From Clusia tigrina (taxonomy: Eukaryota > Arthropoda > Insecta > Diptera > Clusiidae): 64,000 bases of DNA. Shown piece by piece: positions 57,701 through 64,000 of this stretch; the first letter of the stretch is position 1; the number at the start of each line of letters is the position of its first letter. The notes under the pieces are model-generated. The model searched no databases, was not told the DNA's origin, and saw only the letters and a program-made list of their open reading frames with translations. The translations under genes and the position numbers were made by a program. The DNA lies in NCBI GenBank assembly GCA_920105625.2, contig OV050030.1, positions 29,754,516 to 29,818,515 on the forward strand, in the 5' to 3' direction.

Positions 57701-60700
57701 ATCCTTCCATTCGTCCCTGGAGGGAATGGAGATCTTGCACATACCATTGAAGGCGTACATTAGTGTGATGTAGTCGAAAGAGTCAGGAATACCCTCAAAA
57801 TGTCTTAAAATGGACGCATGACCTATATTCCTGGCATCCCATTGATGCGTAGCTTTTAGTCTGATAGCTGAGTTTGCAGCCATTTTTTCGCCAAAAAGCC
57901 TAACAGGCAGCAGATTGAGCATAATATCCAATGCTGCCGTTGGAGTCGTTCTAATGGCACTACTTATGAATACCTCTGCCGTTCTTTGTACCTTTGTTAT
58001 CAGCCTATTGTATGTTGACTTACTTAGGGCTGTCCACCAAGCAAGCACCCCATAGAAAAGGACTGGTCGTACCACAGCTGTATATATCCAATAGGCTACC
58101 TTAGGCTGTAACCCCCATTTTTTGCCTATGACTCTTTTGCAAGAGTACAGAGCTACCTGAGCCTTCCTAATGCGCTCGCTTATATTGGCCTTCCAATTCA
58201 GCTTCCTATCTAGGATCACGGCCAGATATTTAGCCTCCTCGACAAGGTCAATATCTACACCCATTAGTTTTGGAGCAATAAATTGAGGAATTTTATACTT
58301 CCTAGTGAAGAGTACCAGCTTAGTCTTGGTCGGATTAACCCCCAACCCACAGTCAGTAGTCCATTTAGGGAGAATGTTCAGCATGTTTGCATCAAGTCCC
58401 TCAAAGTAGATATATATTTACCCGAGATACTAATAGCAACATCATCCGCATACGCAACCACCTTGCACCCTTCCCTCTCCAGTCGAACAAACAGCTCTTT
58501 TACCGCACGATTCCAGAGTAGGGGTGAAAGAACTCCGCCTTGAGATGTGCCTCTGCACACGGACCTCTTGGCCGACGCCGCCCCCAGCTGTGAATTGATT
58601 ATCCTGCTACTAAGCATATTTTCAATCCACCTGCTAATGGCGGGTTCCACCTCCAAGTCTCGCATCGCACCGACTATTGCGTCTGATTTGATATTGTTAA
58701 AAGCTCCCTCAATGTCCAGGAAAGCCACTAGGGAGAACTCCTTGTTGTGCAGGGAGCCCTCAATCCTAGAGACTAAGGAGTGTAAAGCGGTCTCCACTGA
58801 TTTACCCTTAACGTAGGCATGCTGAAAGACTGACAGCTTCTGTCTGTCTATAGTGAACCTCAGATGAATATCTAACAACCTTTCCAGGATTTTTAGACAG
58901 AAGGAGGACAGACTAATGGGTCTTAAGTCCCATGGAGCTGTGTGCGAGCTTTTGCCGGCCTTGGGTATAAAAATTACCCTCACATGCTTCCATGAGTCTG
59001 GAATGTACGCTAATTCAAGACAACTATTATAGATCTTTAACAGCCACTCTATTATAAGATTCTCTGACTGCTGAATTTCAATTGGAGCTACACCATCTGG
59101 GCCAGATGCTTTAAATGGTTTGAAGCTATGGATAGCCCATGGCAATTTTGGCTTCGTGACTATGTCTGAGTTGACTTCAACTACATTCCCGCTGGGATTC
59201 GTTCTCCGCGGAATGGTACTCGAGCAACCAGGGAAGTGAGTCTCCAGAAGAAGCTCTAGAGTCTCATTACTATTAGAAGTCCAGGATCCATCCTCCCTCC
59301 TCAGGTAACCAGGTACCATTGGAGCAGTTGATAGGATCTTCCTCAACCTGGACGTCTCAGAGATATCTTCTACGTCACCGCAAAAGTTCCTCCACGATTC
59401 TCTCTGTGCTTTCCTAAGCTTACTTTTGAAGGCTCTGAGTGCTGCCTTATATAACGTCCAGTCTGCACTATCTCTAGACTTCTTTGCGCTGTTGAAAAGT
59501 CTCCTACAGTTTTGTCTGAGTCCCCTAATTTCCTCCCCCCACCATGTGGGTTTTTGTTTCCCCCTGGGTCTACTGAGGGGGCAAGAGACCAATAGAGCCT
59601 TATTAACAGCAACCGTGGCCATGGCTGAAAATGTCGGCTTAATTTGCTAGTATAGAAGGAACTCTATCGCAGATGAACATGAGAAAAAAAAGGCGAAACT
59701 GCAAAAGAAGCAAGAAAAGTCTTATGCGAACATCGAAACCTTTGCTGTATATATAATATAGGGAAATAATCCGCTTAAAGTGGACAGTTGGTGGGACATA
59801 CCAGATTTCATTGCCTATCTGACCAAATCTAAATCTAAAGCGGTCTGACATCATTAAACAGAAGAAGTGACTGAGATAACAACTGAGTACCGTCTGGAAA
59901 AGAACATAAGCCACTTCAATATTTGCACGGTGATCGAACCCCCCAACATTTCTTGAATCGTTTTTAAAATCCCGAATAAATAGTTGGGAAACAACTTTAC
60001 CGTACCAATCAAAATGGGACCGTAATGACTTGAACATTATCATTCGACAACAAAGTGCATAAATTAATATACGAGTATACATTTTGTTTACTAATCGTAC
60101 TTCTCTAGAATATGCTTATAATATGGTATGATATGGTATACTTACAGATAAATATAGGCGATCCCTTTCCAATAAATCGGCCAACCTATTAAGCAGACAA
60201 CCGCGATCCGAGGCGTCCATGCGACGCCAAGGTGAGCCTAATCTAAAAGAATATTAAATGGAAATTTGATTATATTATCTTCAGTTGCTATTGATCTATT
60301 CGAGCGACATACTTGAATGCTGCACGCGCTGCACACACGGCCAAATCAATATCTTCCTTTCCGGCGCATTGCACCTCGGCAATTGGTTGGGCGTTTGTGG
60401 GATTGATTACACAGATAGTTTTGCCACATTTGCTTTGCTTCCACTCGTTATTGATAAAGAGCTGTAATAAAAATCAGTTACATCGAAAGTTAAATCGAAT
60501 TAAGATTCCACTCTGAGATCAAATCAGTAAAATCCTCGAATTGATTGAGTCGAGCACGGATGACATGTTTCCACCCCAACAGAAAAGCCTGCAGAGGCAA
60601 CAAAACCAATCAATCGTACTTACGCAAGTGTAGAGAACTTCGGGATTCGTTTCAGGAGACGGCAAAGCGGCGTAACCGACATTGGGAATAAGGCCAGCCA

Positions 60701-60749
60701 GTGAATTGCTGGACACACGTAATAAGGTTGATTTCAACGCACGCAACAT
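53349..60749 (-). CDS. Aldh: Mitochondrial aldehyde dehydrogenase (ALDH2-like), four exons
   Basis: Minus-strand exons 60749-60624, 60461-60313, 60242-60146 and 54542-53349 join in frame at GT-AG sites to 521 aa, the usual length for animal mitochondrial ALDH. Exon 1 begins [20 protein letters not shown], an Arg/Ser-rich targeting peptide, then [19 protein letters not shown] and [14 protein letters not shown]-binding motifs: [20 protein letters not shown] and [10 protein letters not shown]. Catalytic Glu lies in LELGGKSP and nucleophile Cys in [37 protein letters not shown] and a NYTEVKSV end follow. It oxidises acetaldehyde and lipid aldehydes to acids with NAD+ in the mitochondrial matrix (family knowledge). 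Human ALDH2 has QCCC where this has QCCT, a tolerated difference. Intron 3 is 5603 nt and holds repeats and a LINE in the same orientation. All catalytic residues are present. Confidence 0.95.
54703..54790. repeat. (TA)n microsatellite, about 44 units, in Aldh intron 3
   Basis: Uninterrupted alternating TA over 88 nt, starting about 160 nt upstream of the last exon on the gene strand. Probably polymorphic in length. Confidence 0.95.
55040..55120. repeat. Polypyrimidine (TTTCTGTT)-like repeat
   Basis: Repeated TTCTGTTTCTG / TTTCAGTTTCTG units. They are roughly complementary to the CAGAAAC core of the minisatellite that starts 100 nt further on. Confidence 0.6.
55222..55540. repeat. 27-bp minisatellite, about eleven copies, in Aldh intron 3
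   Basis: The unit ATTCAGTACATTAGCAACAG plus AAACTAA repeats with a 27-bp period, with some shortened copies near 55400-55460. Since 27 is a multiple of three, the minus strand reads a nonapeptide repeat ([13 protein letters not shown]), an artefact and not a protein. Confidence 0.9.
55740..56470 (+). mobile_element. Possible solo LTR (gypsy-like) in Aldh intron 3
   Basis: Contains a TATA-like GTATATAAGCGACTGCCCAA near 55914, a long spacer rich in GTGAACATCG / AGCAGC / CAGTTAACCAG elements, an AATAAAG signal near 56410 and then TTTCACAATCCAGCGATACG. Promoter, then poly(A) signal, then a CACAATCCAGCG end is the order of a Drosophila-type LTR. I could not fix the terminal TG...CA or a target duplication, and no gag or pol was seen, so this is tentative. 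Confidence 0.35.
56733..59650 (-). mobile_element. RNase H-bearing LINE, (CCTA)-tailed family, nearly intact 5'-truncated copy in Aldh intron 3
   Basis: The minus-strand frame 59622-58378 covers the linker and RT ([74 protein letters not shown]). A single one-base shift near 58384 leads to frame 58384-56777: [40 protein letters not shown]. RNase H has all acidic residues ([49 protein letters not shown]). The knuckle is [20 protein letters not shown]. The 3' UTR ends in a CCTA repeat at 56733-56752 (AGGT on plus). The endonuclease domain is missing. Only one frame break in over 2.8 kb implies a recent insertion. Confidence 0.9.
59651..60145. other. Remainder of Aldh intron 3, no feature
   Basis: A 147-codon minus-strand frame (59639-60082) starts with ATG but is Phe/Leu/Ile-rich with no recognisable motif. 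It lies wholly in an intron of a gene on the same strand, so I do not call a gene. Confidence 0.4.
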
Positions 60750-61160
60750 TGCACAATTAAATATTCCAGTTTAAAAAACGACTTCTAAGCAACGAGGCGA
60801 GCGAAAAGGCAAATCAGATTTGATTTCATTCGTTTTTAAAATGTTTATATGGAAAATATTCTTGTGTATATTTTTGACCGGCATTAAACTGCTGGAGTTA
60901 TAGAATATTGTATTCAAAATCGCAAACGAATTTCTTGATTGATATTTGATATTTCATAATTATTTGAAATATGAAAGTTTTCGCTAAAGCTGCTATGACA
61001 TTCGGCTCCAAAGAAATACAAAGTTTCTGTATTGTTCCGGTGGAGTCACAAAAAAGTAGGAGACAATTGGAGATGTAGGGTAACCCATCGTATAAGAACA
61101 GAGCGTGTACATTCTGTCAAATATTGACCCGGAAATCATTAATAAGACACAAAATATTCA
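60750..61160. other. 5' flank of Aldh
   Basis: No coding frame. Presumably holds the Aldh promoter, but I see no clear TATA box at a useful distance. Confidence 0.35.
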
Positions 61161-61164
61161 GTTA

Positions 61165-61790
61165 ACCAACAAAATGAATTTTATCGCCGTCAAAGTAGGC
61201 TTCTTCTGAAGCAATATACTTATACCAATGAATAACCCAGTCATCCATCAACTTTTTATTGGCCTATGCCGGGTTGGCCTACAGTTCCTTCTTCGAATTA
61301 TTCTTTATGGCTTCGATCGTCTCAAAACGTGTTCCACGAAGTGGCAATTTCAGCTTTGGAAACAGGAAGAAGTCTCACCGAGCCAAATCTGTGGAATATT
61401 CGATGATATTCGTTGAGGTTTTAATCAAGAATTCATTCACAATGATAACCTTGTGTCCTTCCATAAATCTGACCTCCAAAGACGAATACTCCCGTACAAA
61501 CACTACACAACTGCCAAATGATATTCCTTATTGACTGTTTCACCTTTCGACTTGACTATTTCATAATCGAAGAAAATTGTGAACATGACCTTGATTTTTG
61601 ACTTAGACGTAGAGTTTTCGGTTTCGACTCTTCTTTTGGCCTCCATTCCGCTTGTCATACTCGTAAACCGTTGACTCATTACCAGTTATAGTGTGTTGTT
61701 CGAGACTCGAGAAAGCATATCCTCAGAAGCAGACTTTTGATGCACATTTTGCAACCAATTCAGCTCTTTTGGAACAAGTCTTGCCACGTG
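61165..61790 (-). mobile_element. mariner relic, third lineage
   Basis: Minus-strand pieces in broken frames: ITGNESTVYEYDKRNGGQ, KIKVMFTIFFDYE, SKGETVNKEYHLAVV, FGSVRLLPVSKAEIATSW and YKYIASEEAYFDGDK. This order matches the region from the first catalytic Asp to the C-terminus of a mariner lineage whose members end in ASEEAYFDGD. Heavily decayed; 5' part and clear ends missing. Confidence 0.65.
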
Positions 61791-61817
61791 GCATGTGTCA
61801 TGCCTAAGACATCAACA

Positions 61818-62965
61818 GATTAGATTCGATTAGATTAGAGAAGAGCGGGATCTAGTCACCTAGTCACTGCGACCTCAAATGGGCCTATTGTGACACACTC
61901 AATAAGTTACAAATCCTTTGAGAGTCTAGTATTATATTAAGAATTCAAAGATATTCTTGGGACATTTGTCCGCAATTTCTAGGGGTTCTAGATAGTAAGA
62001 ACCTAAATATCGTAGTCGGGTCCATATTAGACCGTTACAGTGGCATAGCAAATGCTCTGCTGTTTCCTCGTCCTTGTTACACATTCTACAATATTCGGTA
62101 TGACGAATTCCCATTTTATGTGTTTCAATACTCTGCAATGAACAGTCAAACATCCTGTGTCTATGCGAATGCCTATACGGCTGAGACTAAGTATATCTAT
62201 GGTTCTCTTGAGAGAACTTTCTGGCATGAAGGTTTTAGCAACCCTAATATCTTTAGTTTCCGTTCTGCCTCAAGCCGCTGCTTGATTTTAAGTTTGGTTG
62301 AACTCCAAGGCTACCCACAAAATAGTTCTGGTCCAGTAAAACTACTGGCAGCTCCTTTTGTAACGAGCTTATCTGCCTCTTTGTTTCCTATGGATCCACT
62401 GTGGCCTGCCACCCATATCAGATGAACTCTGTTATGTGATGCAAAGTTTTATGGGAAGTACTGGCAATCTCCCAATAATTTCGATGTAATTTCGAAGGCG
62501 ATAAGTGCTAGTAACGCCAACTTGCTATCGGAGTGAATATAGATGTGACACATGCTGGTTGATCTGTCTAGTTCCTCTCTTAAGCACAGTTCTATTGCAT
62601 GAATCTCGGCCTGAAGCCTTGAATTTTCTTGACCCATACTGCTAAATAGACGCCTTCTAGGATGTTCCCCAAAGACCCCAGCTCCAACTCCTTCTACCGT
62701 TTTTGAGCCATCTGTGTACCAAACATGGGACTTATATACGGCGTTTGGTCTGCTCTGTTCCCAATTTACCCTATTTGGGAATGTAACCTTGAAATTCTAT
62801 TGGAAGTTAAATTTGGTCTGACAGAAGTCGCTGACGGTGGAGTTATTGTTAATAAGTCCGGGCTCTTCTTTCCACAAAATTTGCATGAGACGTACCGCTT
62901 CTTTTTCGTTCTCTAAGATGAGCTTGGCCGCATATTGCAGTCCTTCTTTCTTGAATTGGCGGTAG
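61818..62965 (-). mobile_element. 5'-truncated RNase H LINE, (AATCT)-type tail
   Basis: The minus strand carries an RNase H domain: SHVWYTDGSKTVEGVGAGVF, RLQAEIHAIELCLREELDRS, IYIHSDSKLALLAL and LIWVAGHSGSIGNKEADKLV. Then KMGIRHTEYCRMCNKDEETA and EHLLCHCNGLIWTRLRYLGS form the terminal knuckle. The tail ATTAGATTCGATTAGATTAG is at 61819-61838, next to a CACTGCGACCTC / CCTATTGTGACAC 3' UTR related to the copies at 6.3 and 26.0 kb. All RNase H acidic residues remain. RT is absent. Confidence 0.8.
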
Positions 62966-63185
62966 ATTTAACAGAACTCAAGGCAGCATCAACAAGATTA
63001 AAAATGAATTCCGGTTCAATCTTTTACAGAGTGTGTATCAACGAAGTTATTTGAATTCTAGTTCCACTGTATAATGCCAAACCCTTTAAGTTTCATGTCT
63101 TTTGATCAGTGTTTTTTCTCGTTTTAGAATTTATATGCATTCATATCATCACTGCTTGTGTATAGAAGAGAGAAATTGATCAGCA

Positions 63186-63326
63186 CCAGGAGATACTGTA
63201 TTACACACTGTACACTGTATTTTTTTTTTACTGTACCACTGTATTAAACACTGTACACTGTATTAAACACTGTACACTGTATTAAACACTGTACACTGTA
63301 TTACACACTGTACACTGTATTAGACA
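63186..63326. repeat. 19-bp minisatellite
   Basis: The unit CACTGTACACTGTATTAAA repeats at exact 19-bp steps (63249, 63268, 63287, 63306), with diverged copies before 63245 around a T-run. Confidence 0.9.
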
Positions 63327-63339
63327 ATTTCGGTGCGGC

Positions 63340-64000
63340 CGTACCAGCACAAGTGACGCCGAAAGTTCTGGTCGCCCAATTGAGGGCACCACACCAAAAA
63401 TGGTCGATATAACCCACGTATAATATGGAACGATCGGCAAGTGAATGTGCGCGAACTTGAAGAGGCTGCAGGATTATCGCATGGATTACTGATTTCAATT
63501 TTACATAGATATTTGGATATGAAAAAGCTATCTGCAAGGGTGCCGCGTTTGCTCACAATTGACAACAAACATAATCGTTTGACAATTTCAAAAGTTTTTG
63601 GTGATGTTCAATCGCAGTCCGAGAGAATTTTTGCGCCGTTTCGAAACCGTGGAGGAATCATCGATGCATCACAACACACCAGAGATGAAGTAACAGTCGA
63701 GATAGTGGATTTCTCCTGGTGAGTCGAAGCCGCAGAAGGCCACGGTGGGACTGTTGGCCAACAATGTCATGGCGACAGTTGTTCGGGATCCCCGCGGTGT
63801 CATTCACATTACCTTGAAAAGGGTAAAATGATCACAGGCGCATATTACGCAGAACTGTTGGATCGATTCGACGCCAATTTGAAGCAAAAATTACAGAATT
63901 TGGCGAGGAAAACAGCTTTCTTTCACCAGAACAACGAACCGACTCACAAGTCCTCAGTCGCAATGGCAAAATTGCATGAATTAGACTACGAATTGTTCCC
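63340..64000 (+). mobile_element. mariner relic running off the window end
   Basis: Plus-strand frames give KLSARVPRLLTIDNKHNRLT, RRFETVEESSMHHNTPEM, VVRDPRGVIHITLKRVK and a decayed HQNNEPTHKS-type second catalytic region near 63930. The nucleotide sequence is close to the mariner at 46693-47826 in the opposite orientation, so both belong to one family. The usual TVDES Asp reads Glu (TVEES) here, and there are several frameshifts. Confidence 0.75.

Noticed and set aside
59639..60082. 147-codon minus-strand frame
   Set aside because: Inside an Aldh intron, hydrophobic AT-driven composition, no motif.
1..64000. CRISPR arrays, bacterial operons or rRNA genes
   Set aside because: Eukaryotic intron structure throughout; the short tandem repeats have no spacer pattern of a CRISPR array, and no rRNA signature was seen.

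Overview
The window reads as euchromatic nuclear DNA of a higher fly. Five paralogous lipid-transfer genes, a mitochondrial aldehyde dehydrogenase and the 3' end of a probable multiple wing hairs gene all have short GT-AG introns and insect-type codon use. The repeat load (mariner, piggyBac, jockey-like and RNase H-bearing LINEs, minisatellites) suggests a tephritid-like fly with a larger genome than Drosophila; that family placement is inference.

Layout. 1-2010: last three exons and 3' UTR of a formin-homology-3/coiled-coil protein (probable mwh), plus strand. 2011-15.9 kb: no convincing gene; LINE relics, a dispersed repeat and small tandem repeats. 16.1-51.7 kb: five three-exon CRAL-TRIO genes, all on the plus strand (starts 16120, 23121, 28628, 38171, 44660), with identical splice phases. 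The second coding exon is 373 nt in every copy and the third is 258 nt in four of five. Transposons fill the spaces. Copies three and four are recent duplicates. Copy five has its last exon about 6 kb away, beyond an intron packed with mariner and LINE remains. 53.3-60.7 kb: four-exon mitochondrial Aldh on the minus strand; its 5.6-kb third intron holds a (TA)n tract, a 27-bp minisatellite, an LTR-like block and a fairly young LINE. 61-64 kb: mariner and LINE relics and a 19-bp minisatellite.

Genes together. The CRAL-TRIO proteins (310-318 aa) are probable cytosolic carriers of hydrophobic ligands (tocopherol-, retinoid- or phospholipid-like). Copies two to four share upstream GATA-type motifs, compatible with gut or fat-body expression (inference). 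Aldh detoxifies aldehydes in mitochondria; nothing in the sequence ties it to the cluster except proximity.

I did not find a clearly new molecular system. The most notable signals are the tandem CRAL-TRIO cluster with divergence concentrated in the ligand-domain exon, the transposon-filled intron of copy five, and a complete/deleted pair of piggyBac elements, one of them inserted exactly at the TTAA end of a fold-back element.
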